A stretch of 64,000 bases of DNA, taken from NCBI GenBank assembly GCA_017882545.1, contig JADGPG010000060.1:1-64000 (forward strand), written 5' to 3'. Origin of the DNA: Thermoleophilia bacterium. Its GTDB lineage: Bacteria; Actinomycetota; Thermoleophilia; Miltoncostaeales; Miltoncostaeaceae. The stretch's first letter is position 1. Every line of letters begins with the position of its first letter. Shown here in pieces: positions 40,833 to 50,351 of the stretch. The notes beneath the pieces were generated by a model. The model was not told where the DNA came from, searched no databases, and saw only the letters and a list, made by a program, of their open reading frames with translations. A program made the translations under genes and the position numbers.

Positions 40833-42142
40833 GTGGCGGCTTCGGCCAGGAGCCGCAGCAGCACAGGCTCGTCGCGGACCTCATCCAGGATCCGCATCGC
40901 CGCCAGCGCGGCGGTCATCCGCGCCTCCGACCCGACGTGGGTTACGAGGACCAACTGCGCGCCGTCCCCCTCCCCGCGCTGGATCACGCTGCGGATCGAC
41001 AGCCCGGCGTCAGCGAAGACCGTCGCGATCTGCGCCAGCACACCCGGACGGTCCTGCACGTCCAGCCGGACGTAGAAGGCGGACGAGGTCTGCTCCGGGC
41101 CGAGCAGCGGACGCCCGGCGTCGACGAGCGCGTTCTGCAGGAAGCTGCCCTTGGCCGTCCCCAGTATGGACAGCACATCGGCCAGGATCGCTGAGGCGGT
41201 CTCGGTCCCGCCGGCGCCGGGCCCGACGAGCATGATCTCCCGCACCGTCCCGGACTCGAGCAAGACCGCGTTGTCCGGACCCATGACCGCCGCCAAGCGG
41301 TGGCGCTCGGGAACCAGGGCGGGATGAACGCGAACACTGATCCCACCCTCGGCAAGCCGTGCGACCCCGAGCAGTTTCACGACGAAGCCCAAGTCGCGGG
41401 CGAGCTCGATGTCCTGTGCATGGATGCTGCCGATGCCCTCGTACGGCACGTCGTCGAAGCGAACGTTGGTGTGGAAGGCGATCGACGAGAGGATCGCCAT
41501 CTTGGCGGCCGCGTCGGCCCCGTCGACATCTTCGGTCGGGTCGGCCTCGGCATACCCGAGCTGCTGCGCCTGCCGCAAGGCGTCGGCGTAGCTGAGCCCG
41601 GACCGGGTCATCTCGGTCAGGATGTAGTTCGTCGTGCCGTTGACAATGCCCGTCACAGCGGAAATCTCGGCCGCCAGCAGTGATTCCCGCAAGACCTTGA
41701 TCACGGGAATGGCCGCACAGGCAGACGCCTCGAAGCGCAACTCGGTACCGGCGGCGGCGGCCAGTTCGAGCAACTCGGCGCCGTGTCGTGACAGGAGTTG
41801 CTTGTTGGCGGTCACCACGGGCAGACCCGCCTCGAGCGCCTGGCGCAGAAGTGCTGAGGTCGGATCGATGCCGCCCATGACCTCGACGATCAGGTCGACG
41901 TTGGGATCGCCGAGCACGGCCTGCGGGTCGGTGGTCAGCAGCGCGGGATCGATACCGTCCCGAGTCCGTACGGCGTCCCGTACGAGAATCCGGCCGAGCG
42001 CGAGACGCCTCCCGGAGGCCCGCGTGATGGTCTCGCCTTGCTCGGCGATCATGCGCGCAAACGCCTGGCCGACCGTACCGCAGCCCAGCAGGCCGATTCG
42101 CACGGGATGGTCCGAGCTCACGATGGCGGATGGGTCAGACAC
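40829..42142 (-). CDS. hom: Homoserine dehydrogenase Hom (with C-terminal ACT domain)
   Basis: 437 residues: a Rossmann N-domain ([17 protein letters not shown]), the catalytic domain [47 protein letters not shown], and a C-terminal ACT domain from about 355 ([25 protein letters not shown]), the usual threonine-feedback site. It makes homoserine from aspartate semialdehyde. The start is uncertain: GTG 42142 overlaps the lysA stop by 8 bases; GTG 42121 is the other option. The track start lies deep in lysA. Confidence 0.93.
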   Translation of the reverse strand: MSDPSAIVSSDHPVRIGLLGCGTVGQAFARMIAEQGETITRASGRRLALGRILVRDAVRTRDGIDPALLTTDPQAVLGDPNVDLIVEVMGGIDPTSALLRQALEAGLPVVTANKQLLSRHGAELLELAAAAGTELRFEASACAAIPVIKVLRESLLAAEISAVTGIVNGTTNYILTEMTRSGLSYADALRQAQQLGYAEADPTEDVDGADAAAKMAILSSIAFHTNVRFDDVPYEGIGSIHAQDIELARDLGFVVKLLGVARLAEGGISVRVHPALVPERHRLAAVMGPDNAVLLESGTVREIMLVGPGAGGTETASAILADVLSILGTAKGSFLQNALVDAGRPLLGPEQTSSAFYVRLDVQDRPGVLAQIATVFADAGLSIRSVIQRGEGDGAQLVLVTHVGSEARMTAALAAMRILDEVRDEPVLLRLLAEAAT

Positions 42143-43436
42143 GGTCACGACCGAGGATATCTGCGTAGGTCTCGCGCCGCGTGACCAGGCGCGCGGCGCC
42201 GTCGGCCACAAACACCACCGCGGGCCGCGGCTGTCCGTTGTAGTTCGAGGCCATGGCGACGCCGTACGCGCCCGTCGCCGGAAGACACAGCACGTCCCCG
42301 ACCGCGAGCTCCGGCAGGCGCGCCTCCGCCACCAGGATGTCACCGCTCTCGCAGTGCTTCCCGACGACACGGTAGGTGCGATCGGCGGGCGCCTCCGGGC
42401 GGTCGGCAAGGACCGGTTCGTACACCGCCCCGTAGAGCATCGGGCGCAACAGGTCGCTCATGCCCCCGTCGACCGACGCGTACGTCCGGATCCCAGGAAC
42501 GGGCTTGATGCCGCCGACCCGGTAGAGCGTGACACCGGCGCGGCCGACCATGGCACGGCCCGGTTCGCACAGCAGCTTGGGCGTCGGGAGGCCGTGGGCG
42601 GCGAATGCGGTCTCGAGGGCGGTCGCCTGGGCCTGCGCGAACTCGGCGACCGACGGCGGCGCGTGGCCGCTCGTGTACGCCACCCCGAGCCCACCGCCGA
42701 GATCGACGACGCCGATGTCGTCCGCGCCGACCTCCGCGGCGAAGTCGGCCAACACCCGGGCCGTCGGACCGAACACCGACAAGTCGAACAACTGCGAACC
42801 GAGATGGGCGTGAAGTCCCACCAGCTCGAGATGCGCCGATGCACGCACCGCCGCAACCCCGCGCTGCGCATCGCCCACAAGTGAGAACCCGAACTTCGAG
42901 TCGACCTGCCCGGTCGCGATCGCGGAGTGGGTCACCGGATCCACCCCCGGGGTGACCCGGACCATGACCCGTTGCACGATGCCGTGGCGTGCCGCCGCGT
43001 CGGCAACCAGCGCAATCTCGTCGAAGCCGTCGATGATCACCGTGCCGACGCGTGCCGCCAGCGCCTCGTCGACCTCGCGCGGGGTCTTGTTGTTGCCGTG
43101 CAAGTAGATGCGCTCCGGCGGAAATCCTGCGGCGAGCGCCGCGTGCAGTTCGCCGCCCGACGCAACGTCGATCGAGAGCCCCTCGTCGCGGAGCAAACGC
43201 AGGACGGCCAGTCCGAAATAGGCCTTTGATGCGTAGATCACCTCGGCCGTGCATCCGAGCGACCGATACGCATGGACGAACTCCCGCGCCGTGGCGCGCA
43301 GGTGGGCCTCGTCATAGACGACGACGGGGGTTCCGAATTCGTCGGCGAGGGCAACGAGATCGCAGTCGCCGATTGCAAGATGGCCACCGGCCGTGACCGA
43401 CGCCGTCGAAGGCAGAACCTGATTTTCGGCCATCAT
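42135..43436 (-). CDS. lysA: Diaminopimelate decarboxylase LysA
   Basis: 433 residues, fold-type III PLP enzyme. The PLP lysine is in VIYASKAYF, followed by HGNNKTPREVDEAL, GVDSKFGFSL-type segment (VDSKFGF), HAHLGSQLFD, DLGGGLGVAY, CEPGRAMVG and the C-terminal GKHCESGDIL. Makes lysine from meso-DAP, which also feeds MurE. Two adjacent ATG codons (43436, 43433) are possible starts. First gene of the aspartate-family run; 49 bases from the divergent hydrolase. Confidence 0.94.
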   Translation of the reverse strand: MMAENQVLPSTASVTAGGHLAIGDCDLVALADEFGTPVVVYDEAHLRATAREFVHAYRSLGCTAEVIYASKAYFGLAVLRLLRDEGLSIDVASGGELHAALAAGFPPERIYLHGNNKTPREVDEALAARVGTVIIDGFDEIALVADAAARHGIVQRVMVRVTPGVDPVTHSAIATGQVDSKFGFSLVGDAQRGVAAVRASAHLELVGLHAHLGSQLFDLSVFGPTARVLADFAAEVGADDIGVVDLGGGLGVAYTSGHAPPSVAEFAQAQATALETAFAAHGLPTPKLLCEPGRAMVGRAGVTLYRVGGIKPVPGIRTYASVDGGMSDLLRPMLYGAVYEPVLADRPEAPADRTYRVVGKHCESGDILVAEARLPELAVGDVLCLPATGAYGVAMASNYNGQPRPAVVFVADGAARLVTRRETYADILGRDRV

Positions 43437-43485
43437 CAGAACGCTCGGGACGGTACCAGATGCCCGACTATGCTCGTGGGGCCCC

Positions 43486-44133
43486 ATGCCGACGATCCTC
43501 GAGCTCACCAGCGCCGACGGGACACCCCTGTCGAGCGCCTACTGGTCGGCTCCCGGCACCGCAGCCGGTGTCGTGATCGTCCACGGTCTCGAGGGCCGCA
43601 AGGAGAACCACGCGGACTTCGCCGAGGTCTGCCGGGCCGCAGGGCTGGCGGCGCTCACGCTCGACCTGCGGGGCCACGGCGCCTCGGGCGGGACGCTGGA
43701 CGGGGGCGCGGTCGACGATGTGATCGCTGGCGTCGACGCTCTCCGGTCGCGCGGAATCCCGCGGATCGGCATCCGCGGGTCGTCGATGGGCGGAATGCTC
43801 GCGCTCGCGGCGGCGCCACGATCGAAGGCGGTCCGATGCGTCGTTGCCGTTTGCCCGGCCCGGCCCGCCGCACTCGCCGACCGGATCGGCGAGCCGTGGC
43901 CGTGCCTACACCGGCTCGAGGATGCGGTGCGGGACGGGCGCGGGATCGCCCGCGGGTTCTGGCACGCCACTGGCGATGATCGCGTGCCGTGGGCATGGAC
44001 GGCGGCACTGGCCGAAATCGCACCGCACCCCCGCCGGGTCAGGATCATCCTCGGCGGCGACCACGGCAGTCTGCAGCATGACCCGCGCATCCAGGCCGAG
44101 ACCTGCGCCTTCCTGTGCTCCTACCTGACATGA
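43486..44133 (+). CDS. Alpha/beta hydrolase (dienelactone hydrolase-like/serine aminopeptidase type)
   Basis: 215 residues. Oxyanion-hole [17 protein letters not shown], nucleophile in [13 protein letters not shown] (about residue 105), then a small lid and the catalytic His in [10 protein letters not shown]. The short length and early nucleophile fit small esterase-like hydrolases; the substrate is unknown. ATG start, divergent from lysA; its TGA overlaps the next ATG (ATGA). Confidence 0.82.
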   Translation: MPTILELTSADGTPLSSAYWSAPGTAAGVVIVHGLEGRKENHADFAEVCRAAGLAALTLDLRGHGASGGTLDGGAVDDVIAGVDALRSRGIPRIGIRGSSMGGMLALAAAPRSKAVRCVVAVCPARPAALADRIGEPWPCLHRLEDAVRDGRGIARGFWHATGDDRVPWAWTAALAEIAPHPRRVRIILGGDHGSLQHDPRIQAETCAFLCSYLT

Positions 44134-44810
44134 CCGACGCCCTCGACGCCCTGAATGCGGACATCGTCGGGTGTCGACGGTGCCCGCGCTTGGTGGACTG
44201 GCGGGAGCGGGTCGCTCACGAGCGGCGGCGGGCATTCGCAGACGAGGAGTATTGGGGCCGCCCGGTGCCGAGCTTCGGGGACCCTCGGGCCGCGATCGCG
44301 GTCGTCGGGCTTGCACCCGCCGCCCATGGGGCAAACCGGACCGGTCGAATGTTCACCGGCGACCGCAGCGCCGACGTGTTGGTGGCCGCGCTCCACCGCG
44401 CCGGACTGGCGACCCAGCCGACTTCGGTGGCGCGCGATGACGGACTGACCTTGGTCGCGTCGCGCATGACCGCTGCCGTCCACTGCGCGCCGCCCGGGAA
44501 TCGGCCGACCCCTGACGAGCGTACGGCCTGCCGCCCTTACCTCGCCCGCGAGCTCGACCTCGTTGATCCGGCCGTCGTGGTCGCCCTCGGCGCCATCGCC
44601 TGGGATGCGCTGATCGTCGTGTTCCGTCATCGCGGCGCACACGTACGTCCGAAGCCCCGATTCGCCCACGGTGCCGAGATCAACGTCGATAGTCGCTGGT
44701 TGGTTGGCTGCTACCACCCGTCCCAGCAGAACACGTTCACCGGGCGGCTGACCCCGGCGATGCTCGATGCGGTCTTCGCCCGCGCCGTCGCGCTGGCAAA
44801 GTCGGGCTAG
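44130..44810 (+). CDS. Family 5 uracil-DNA glycosylase (UdgB type)
   Basis: 226 residues. Four N-terminal cysteine-type ligands start at CRRCPRL, the iron-sulfur site of family 4/5 enzymes. Motif A is [19 protein letters not shown], where Ala stands in place of the usual catalytic Asp/Asn, as in UdgB. Motif B is [13 protein letters not shown]. It removes uracil and other deaminated bases from DNA. I start at MTDALDALN (overlap with the hydrolase). The tail overlaps the M23-like gene by 4 bases. Confidence 0.9.
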   Translation: MTDALDALNADIVGCRRCPRLVDWRERVAHERRRAFADEEYWGRPVPSFGDPRAAIAVVGLAPAAHGANRTGRMFTGDRSADVLVAALHRAGLATQPTSVARDDGLTLVASRMTAAVHCAPPGNRPTPDERTACRPYLARELDLVDPAVVVALGAIAWDALIVVFRHRGAHVRPKPRFAHGAEINVDSRWLVGCYHPSQQNTFTGRLTPAMLDAVFARAVALAKSG

Positions 44811-45703
44811 GCCCCGGTGACGGTCGGCTCGAGCAGGTTCAGGTCCGAAAACGGATCGACAGGAACACTGCCGCCGCGATCCACCTCGACATACAGATAC
44901 GGGGGGCCCCCGGCTGCGTCACCCGAGTTGCCGACCGTACCGATCGTCTGCCCGGTCACGACCTGCGAGCCGGCATGGATTCCGTGGGCGTAGCCGCTGA
45001 GATGCGAATACCAGTAGGTCGTCCCGGTGGTGTCTTCGATCTCCATCCACCAGCCGCCGACGCCCGTCGCCGTCGGGGTCTGCTGGATCACCGTGCCGTT
45101 GCACGCGGATACCACCGGCGTCCCGAGCGCCGCCGGTAGCTGGGCGCCCTGGATGGGCGTGTCCTCAGGGCCGATGGTGTGCCACACGTCGGTGTACGGG
45201 TAGAGCGTCGGCGAATACGGATGGGCGGCGTTGCCGTGAATCGGGAAGGTCCGTAGATACTTGGTCTTGACGCCGCTGGCCGAACTGCTCGACAACACGG
45301 CCGGCGTGGTGATCTTCACGGTCAGGCCGACCTTCCTCAAAAACGCGACTCCGGCCACGCCGTTGACGTGCTGGTGGTAGCGCCGCTGGAGCGTCCGCAC
45401 GGCGCTCCAGGTCGTCGCTCCGTATTTCCCGTTGACGGCAATGCCGCGCGCGTGCAGGACGCGCAGCTTCTTCTGAAGCTTCGTGACCGCGGTACCGGAG
45501 TCACCACGCCGCAGGTACGCGTGCCTGCTCGACAGCACGACCACCCAAGGGTTGACCGGACGGGTCACCGGCGTGGTTGACGCCCCACCCGACGGCGGAG
45601 GTGGCGGCGCCGACGCCGCAACCGCAATCGCGGGCGCAGTTCCCACCAGCACCGAGACTGCGAGTGCCGCCAGGACCCGTCGGGGTCCCGCGTTCGACGG
45701 CAA
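44807..45703 (-). CDS. Exported peptidoglycan-binding + degenerate LytM/M23 protein
   Basis: 298 residues: a signal peptide ([21 protein letters not shown]), a proline-rich linker, a PG_binding_1 domain (about 60-115, [17 protein letters not shown]), and an M23/LytM-like domain (about 185-290) with [10 protein letters not shown] and [19 protein letters not shown]. The HxH zinc pair that normally ends this motif reads YLYVEV, so zinc binding is probably lost and the protein may be an activator or wall-binding protein. The track start is TTG; an ATT at 45727 has an ideal AAGGAG site 8 bases before it and would give a more basic signal peptide. Confidence 0.83.
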   Translation of the reverse strand: MPSNAGPRRVLAALAVSVLVGTAPAIAVAASAPPPPPSGGASTTPVTRPVNPWVVVLSSRHAYLRRGDSGTAVTKLQKKLRVLHARGIAVNGKYGATTWSAVRTLQRRYHQHVNGVAGVAFLRKVGLTVKITTPAVLSSSSASGVKTKYLRTFPIHGNAAHPYSPTLYPYTDVWHTIGPEDTPIQGAQLPAALGTPVVSACNGTVIQQTPTATGVGGWWMEIEDTTGTTYWYSHLSGYAHGIHAGSQVVTGQTIGTVGNSGDAAGGPPYLYVEVDRGGSVPVDPFSDLNLLEPTVTGA

Positions 45704-46087
45704 ACGCGTGAGTCGGGTGCGTCGAATAGGCCTGGCTCCTTGTTCGCCCGGCGCGCCGGTTGCGCGCCAGGTGGTCGGGAGTCACCGCGTCCGTGTCGGC
45801 AACGCGCGGTCCCCGTACGAGCACCGCATTGACGGCGACTCTACGGAGACACGCGGCTGGCGGTCAAGCCAATGTCTCACTATACGAGATAATCGCAGGG
45901 CGGATGACCTATTGGTCCCCGGGGCGCTCCGGCGCCGTCTGCCGGGATCGGGACGGCGCGCGCCACCCCAACGGGCACCCCGAGACCCCAGTGCCGACGC
46001 CGTGCCTCGGACATTCTTTCGCCAGGTGACAGACGTCCGACCATCGATGGTGACAAGTGTCCCGCACGACACCGCCGGACAGGGCCC
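45704..46087. other. 384-bp gene-free gap with promoter-like sequence for the M23-like gene
   Basis: No convincing gene. Contents seen: an AAGGAG ribosome-binding site at 45736-45741 (minus), the GC palindrome CCGGCGCGCCGG at 45748-45759, an AT-rich TATAGT (-10-like, minus) at 45879-45884, and a dyad TCTC-N7-GAGA at 45875-45889 that resembles IclR-type sites. The leader would be about 130-170 nt, long enough for an RNA element. I checked it against the c-di-AMP riboswitch consensus often found upstream of wall hydrolases and found only scattered matches. Confidence 0.45.
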
Positions 46088-46408
46088 TCAGCCGGTCGGC
46101 CCGTCCCCGTCGGCGGCCTCCGCGGCCAAATCGTCCCGCTCGCGCATCAACTCGATGGCCTTGGCGCGCTCATCGGCGTCGAGGGTCGAAAAGTCATCGT
46201 CGGACAGATGCCCGGAGGCATGGTCGAACGCGATCTCCTTGATTGATGTCAGCGTGCGTTGAAGGTCGTCGTCCACGCGCTGGAGGTCGCTCTCCTGTGC
46301 CGTGCCGTCCTGGTCGGGCACGCGGTCGCCACGGACGATCGGCCAGGCGACCACGGCCGCGGCGATCACGAACACCGCGAACGAGACGATGGCGACGACG
46401 AGGGTCAT
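46088..46408 (-). CDS. CcmI-like small membrane protein next to ccmF
   Basis: 106 residues: one N-terminal membrane segment (VVAIVSFAVFVIAAAVVAWPIV), then a charged helical cytoplasmic region (LQRVDDDLQRTLTSIKEIAFDHASG and DFSTLDADERAKAIELM). The layout 'TM-WPLxR-helical segment with G-L-S-DxDF' resembles the N-terminal part of CcmI/CycH. It has no TPR domain. Transcribed after ccmF with a 58-base gap. Confidence 0.6.
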   Translation of the reverse strand: MTLVVAIVSFAVFVIAAAVVAWPIVRGDRVPDQDGTAQESDLQRVDDDLQRTLTSIKEIAFDHASGHLSDDDFSTLDADERAKAIELMRERDDLAAEAADGDGPTG

Positions 46409-46466
46409 CGACTGCCGTCCCGGCCGGACTCATCCGGGATGCGGACACACACGACGGTGATGACGC

Positions 46467-48458
46467 TCAGCTTGCCCTGACCGCCTTCGACGCCGCCTCG
46501 GGCTGCACCTGGCGCTGGGTGCGGGGTGTGGGCCACGCGGCGACCAGGCCGCCGATGAGCATGATGAGTCCGCCGATCCAGACCCAAATGACCAGCGGGT
46601 TAACGAAGACCGACAGGCGCGCGAGGCCCGACCGGTCGATCCCGACGAGCACCACGTAGACGTCACGAATCGGCGATGAATCCAGCGCGACCTCGGTCAG
46701 TCGCTGCTGGCTGGCCGGATAGAACCCGATCGACGGATGCATGGTGCCGATATAGGACCCACCGTGGCCCTCCGCCAGCAGCACGCCGGTCTCCTGGACG
46801 TTGGGGGAATTCTCCTGGGTTGCGCCGAGGTTCTTGAACGAATAGCCGCGGACCGAGGCGGTCTGGCCGGGCCGGATGGCGATGTCGTGCTCGGTCGCGA
46901 AGGCCTGCGATCCGGTCAGGCCGACGATCAGCACCACGATGCCGAGATGGACGACGTAGCCCCCATAGCGGCGCCGGTTGCGCGCGACCAGCTCGTACAG
47001 GGAGCCGAACCACCCCACCCCGCCGAGCGCGTGACGGACCTGGGTCCCCCGCCAGAACTCGCCGAGAATGCAGACCACCACAAACACGCACGTCACGAGG
47101 GTCAACGTGGCCCAGGTGCTCGTGCCGAGATCGGTGAGCAGCAGCATGGGGACCGCAGCGATCGCTGTCACCGCCAGCGGCACCATGAAACGCCGCATCA
47201 GCTGACGCAACGATGCCTTGCGCCACGGGATCATCGGTCCGATTCCGGTGAGAATCAGCAGCACCAGCCCGATCGGCAAGGCGACCTGGTTGTAGTAGCC
47301 GGTCCCGACGGTGATCGACTGCCCCCTGACGACCTGCGTGATCACCGGGAAGACCGTGCCCCAGAACACGGCGAACGTCAGTCCGACCAGGAGCAGGTTG
47401 TTGTAGAGGAAGACCGCTTCACGGCTCACGAAGCTCTCGAGCGAATGGCGGGATCGCAGATCCGGAAGGCGCGAGACCAGCAGCAGCAGGGACGCCGTCG
47501 TGAGCGTGAGGATGAACGTGAGGAACCACGGTCCGAGGGTGCTCGCGCCGAAGGCGTGGATCGAGGAGACGATTCCCGACCGTGTCAGGAACGTGCCGAA
47601 CAGCGACAACGCGTAGGCCGTGATGATCAGCAGCATGTTCCAGACCCGCAGCATGCCGCGCCGCTCCTGGACCATGATCGAGTGCAGGAAGGCGGTCGTC
47701 ATCAGCCATGGCATGAGCGCCGCGTTTTCGACCGGGTCCCACGCCCAATAGCCGCCCCACCCCAGCTCGCCATAGGCCCAACGCGCGCCCAACAGGATGC
47801 CCACCGCCAGCAAGATCCATGAGACGAGGGTCCAGCGCCGGACGCTTGTGATCCATTCGCTATCGAGCCGCCGGGTCCACAGCGCGGCGATCGCGAACGC
47901 GAACGGGATCGCCAGGCCGACGTACCCCAGGTAGAGGATCGGCGGGTGGATCAGCATGTAGGGGTTCTGCAGCAGGGGGTTCAACCCCCCGCCCTCGATG
48001 GGCCGCTGGGCGAGCGTGTTAAAGGGGCTCGTCGCAAAGCTGAGCAGGACGGCGAAGAAGCCGACCACGGTCATCAGCACCGCCACCACGATCGGCATCA
48101 GCTCGCGGTGGCGGCGGCGGTTGAGCCACGTCACGTAGGCGGAGAACATGCTCAAGATCCAGGCGAACAGCAGCAACGATCCCGCCTCGCTCGCCCACAG
48201 GCCGCCGATCTTGTACGGCACGCTCAGCGTCGAGTTGGAATAGTCGGCAACCGCCGCGAACGAAAAATCGTCGGTCACCAATGCCCAGACCATCACCAGG
48301 ATCGCACCGGACATCAGGCCGGCGGTGACGTAGACCGCGCGCTCGGCGCTCCTCTGCCAGATGCGACGCCGGGGCCGGCGCGAGTTCAGCGCCGCGATGA
48401 CCCCGAATGCGGCACAGCCGAGCGCCAACAGCACCAGCACGCGTCCAAACAGCGCCAC
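46467..48458 (-). CDS. ccmF: Cytochrome c-type biogenesis protein CcmF
   Basis: 663 residues, about 14-15 membrane segments. The heme-handling WWD-type motif GWGGYWAWDPVENAALMPW, the early GSLLLFAWILS, HPPILYLGYVGLAIPF, and FGTFLTRSGIVSSIHAF are diagnostic of CcmF/NrfE. It ligates heme from holo-CcmE to apocytochrome c on the outer face. A C-terminal extracytoplasmic segment precedes the last TM. GTG start 5 bases after ccmE. Confidence 0.95.
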   Translation of the reverse strand: MALFGRVLVLLALGCAAFGVIAALNSRRPRRRIWQRSAERAVYVTAGLMSGAILVMVWALVTDDFSFAAVADYSNSTLSVPYKIGGLWASEAGSLLLFAWILSMFSAYVTWLNRRRHRELMPIVVAVLMTVVGFFAVLLSFATSPFNTLAQRPIEGGGLNPLLQNPYMLIHPPILYLGYVGLAIPFAFAIAALWTRRLDSEWITSVRRWTLVSWILLAVGILLGARWAYGELGWGGYWAWDPVENAALMPWLMTTAFLHSIMVQERRGMLRVWNMLLIITAYALSLFGTFLTRSGIVSSIHAFGASTLGPWFLTFILTLTTASLLLLVSRLPDLRSRHSLESFVSREAVFLYNNLLLVGLTFAVFWGTVFPVITQVVRGQSITVGTGYYNQVALPIGLVLLILTGIGPMIPWRKASLRQLMRRFMVPLAVTAIAAVPMLLLTDLGTSTWATLTLVTCVFVVVCILGEFWRGTQVRHALGGVGWFGSLYELVARNRRRYGGYVVHLGIVVLIVGLTGSQAFATEHDIAIRPGQTASVRGYSFKNLGATQENSPNVQETGVLLAEGHGGSYIGTMHPSIGFYPASQQRLTEVALDSSPIRDVYVVLVGIDRSGLARLSVFVNPLVIWVWIGGLIMLIGGLVAAWPTPRTQRQVQPEAASKAVRAS

Positions 48459-48463
48459 GCGGC

Positions 48464-48898
48464 TTAGCTCTTCTTAGCGGCGGGAGCGGGGGGGTCGGGC
48501 TGATTCTGGAACTTCGACGGGCACTTGGTGATCATCGAACCCGGGTTTGCCACGAAGGTGTCGCCGCGCCGCGTACCGGTCATCACGACCTCCCGCGTGG
48601 CCTTGAAGGCATCCGGGACCGCGCCGGTGTAGACGACACGCACGCGGACCTTGGCGTTTTCCTTGTCCTGCACCCAGAACCGGAGACCCTGGGCGGTGTA
48701 GGCCTGGTCCTGAGGGTTCGCCAGAGGCTGCTGCGAGACGATCGCGTCCAGACGGTACGTCTGGCCGACCGGGCTCTTGAGCAGCTGGCCCGGTGAGACG
48801 TATGCCTGGAGCGCGCCACCAATGCTGAAGTACAGCAGTGCCCCACCGAGGACGGCCGCGACCGTCAGCGCCAGGGTGAATCGAACCCGGGACTTCAT
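48464..48898 (-). CDS. ccmE: Cytochrome c maturation heme chaperone CcmE, Cys-type variant
   Basis: 144 residues: an N-terminal membrane anchor (LALTVAAVLGGALLYF) and an OB-fold domain. The heme-attachment region reads KCPSKF: Cys126 replaces the usual covalent heme histidine, as in the CxxxY class known from archaea and Desulfovibrio, but the usual Tyr is Phe here. It receives heme and passes it to CcmF. I start at MKSRVRF; the track's extra 51 residues lack support. Divergent from the PEP-mutase-like gene. Confidence 0.85.
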   Translation of the reverse strand: MKSRVRFTLALTVAAVLGGALLYFSIGGALQAYVSPGQLLKSPVGQTYRLDAIVSQQPLANPQDQAYTAQGLRFWVQDKENAKVRVRVVYTGAVPDAFKATREVVMTGTRRGDTFVANPGSMITKCPSKFQNQPDPPAPAAKKS

Positions 48899-49041
48899 GG
48901 GCTGATCGTAGCAATGCCCCTTCCGGCGGGGACCGATGACGCCTGTCATGAAACATCGCACGATGCCGCGAATCCGGATGCGTCGGTGCCCGGGGGTACG
49001 CTCCGGCCACGAATCCGCCGCAACCGCTGGAGCGTCGCGCC

Positions 49042-49917
49042 ATGTCCGCATCTGTCATCCGCCGCCTGCTCGCCGAGGGGCGCACCATCACCATGCCGGG
49101 CGTCTACGACGCGCTGACGGCGCGGCTTGCCGAGCAGGCCGGTTTCGACGTGGGGTTCGTCTCGGGATATGCCGTGTCGGCCGCGCGCCTGGCAAGCCCG
49201 GACCTCGGGTATCTCGGCGCGGCCGAGATGGCCCAGACTGCGGGCGAGGTCTGTGCGGCGACACGGATGCCGGTGGTCGTTGACGCCGACACCGGGTACG
49301 GCAACGCGCTCTCGGCCCGTCACACGGCCCGACGCCTGGCGGCGGCAGGCGCAGCGGGGATTTTTCTGGAGGATCAGGTATGGCCGAAGAAGTGCGGTCA
49401 CTTCGCCGGCAAGCGGGTTACTCCGTCCGACGAGTGGATCTCAAAGCTCCGGGCGGTACTCGATGTGCGCGAGGAGTACGGGGACCTGTTCGTGGTCGCC
49501 CGCACCGACGCGCGTGCGGCGGTCTCGCTCGACGAGGCCCTGCGACGGGCTGACGCGGCGGCGGAGATCGGCGTCGATGCCATCTTTGTCGAGGCCCCAC
49601 AGAGCGTTGCCGATCTCGAGGCGATTACTGCCGCCACGCCCGGCATCGTGCGGGTCGCCAACATGGTCGAGGGTGGACGCACGCCGCTGTTGACGCCGGC
49701 CGAGCTCCACGACCTCGGCTTCGACCTGATCGTCACGCCGCTGACGGCGCTGTTTGCGGCGACCAAGGCGATCCAAGACGCGTTCGCCACGCTGGTCCGC
49801 GTCGGGACGATGCGGGACCGGACCGACCTGCTGATTGGCTTCGCCGAGTTCGGTGCCGTGACGCAGATGGCCGCACACCAGGAGCTCGACGCGCGGTACG
49901 CGACCGGCGGGGCCTAG
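49042..49917 (+). CDS. Isocitrate lyase/PEP mutase superfamily enzyme (methylisocitrate lyase-like)
   Basis: 291 residues, TIM-barrel. MPGVYDALTARLAEQAGF, GYAVSAARLASPDLGYL, VVDADTGYGNALSARHTARRLAAAGAAG, the catalytic loop EDQVWPKKCGHFAGK (KKCGH motif), and RTDARA are clear. The KKCGH loop favours a C-C lyase such as 2-methylisocitrate lyase or oxaloacetate decarboxylase-type over PEP mutase. ATG start. No methylcitrate cycle partners nearby. The 3' end overlaps yjbQ by 4 bases. Confidence 0.85.
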   Translation: MSASVIRRLLAEGRTITMPGVYDALTARLAEQAGFDVGFVSGYAVSAARLASPDLGYLGAAEMAQTAGEVCAATRMPVVVDADTGYGNALSARHTARRLAAAGAAGIFLEDQVWPKKCGHFAGKRVTPSDEWISKLRAVLDVREEYGDLFVVARTDARAAVSLDEALRRADAAAEIGVDAIFVEAPQSVADLEAITAATPGIVRVANMVEGGRTPLLTPAELHDLGFDLIVTPLTALFAATKAIQDAFATLVRVGTMRDRTDLLIGFAEFGAVTQMAAHQELDARYATGGA

Positions 49918-50351
49918 CCGACCGCCTGCCCCTGGCCCCAGGCGGTAAGGACGATCTCGCGCGGCCCAGCGTCGTCGCGGAACTCACACAGGTAGATGCC
50001 TTGCCAGGCGCCAAAGAGCGGACGGCCGTCGGCCACAGGCATCAGGACCCCGGCACCCATCAGCGATGCTTTGACATGTGCCGGCATGTCGTCGGCCCCC
50101 TCGAGGGTGTGGGCAAAATACGGTGCGCCGTCGGGAACCGTCCGATCGAGCCATGCCGCCAAGTCGCTGCGCACGTCGGGACTGGCGTTCTCGTTCAGCG
50201 TCAGCGCGGCGCTGGTGTGGCGCACATAGCAGTGCAGCATCCCGATGCCGAGCCCATCGAGGTCGATCCGCTCCAGAAGCTCGCCGGTGACCAGGTGCAC
50301 GCCGCGCCGCCGGGGGGCGAGCCGCACCCGGGCCCGACGGACGTCGATCAC
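49914..50351 (-). CDS. YjbQ/UPF0047 family protein (secondary thiamine-phosphate synthase-like)
   Basis: 145 residues. HTSAALTLNENASPDVRSDL, HTLEGADDMPAHVKASLMGAGVLMPV, GRPLFGAWQGIYLCEFRD are the hallmark motifs with the three conserved histidines that bind metal. The E. coli member has weak thiamine-phosphate synthase activity; the true role is unsettled. GTG start overlapping the oxidoreductase stop (GTGA); the track start is inside the neighbour. Confidence 0.88.
   Translation of the reverse strand: MIDVRRARVRLAPRRRGVHLVTGELLERIDLDGLGIGMLHCYVRHTSAALTLNENASPDVRSDLAAWLDRTVPDGAPYFAHTLEGADDMPAHVKASLMGAGVLMPVADGRPLFGAWQGIYLCEFRDDAGPREIVLTAWGQGQAVG

Noticed and set aside
37950-41075. 1041-residue plus-strand ORF
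   Set aside because: It is the antisense shadow of folP, thrB, thrC and hom; Arg/Ala/Pro/Gly-rich, no domains. Long mirror ORFs are expected in DNA this GC-rich.
45782-46072. 96-residue minus-strand ORF in the 384-bp gap
   Set aside because: Arg/Ser-rich, no start context, and overlaps promoter-like sequence; looks like a chance frame.
45704-46087. c-di-AMP (ydaO) riboswitch upstream of the M23-like gene
   Set aside because: Such riboswitches are common before wall hydrolases, and GGGGACC and GCGGTGACTCC-like pieces occur, but the conserved core GTCAGCTAACC is missing. A covariance-model search would settle it.
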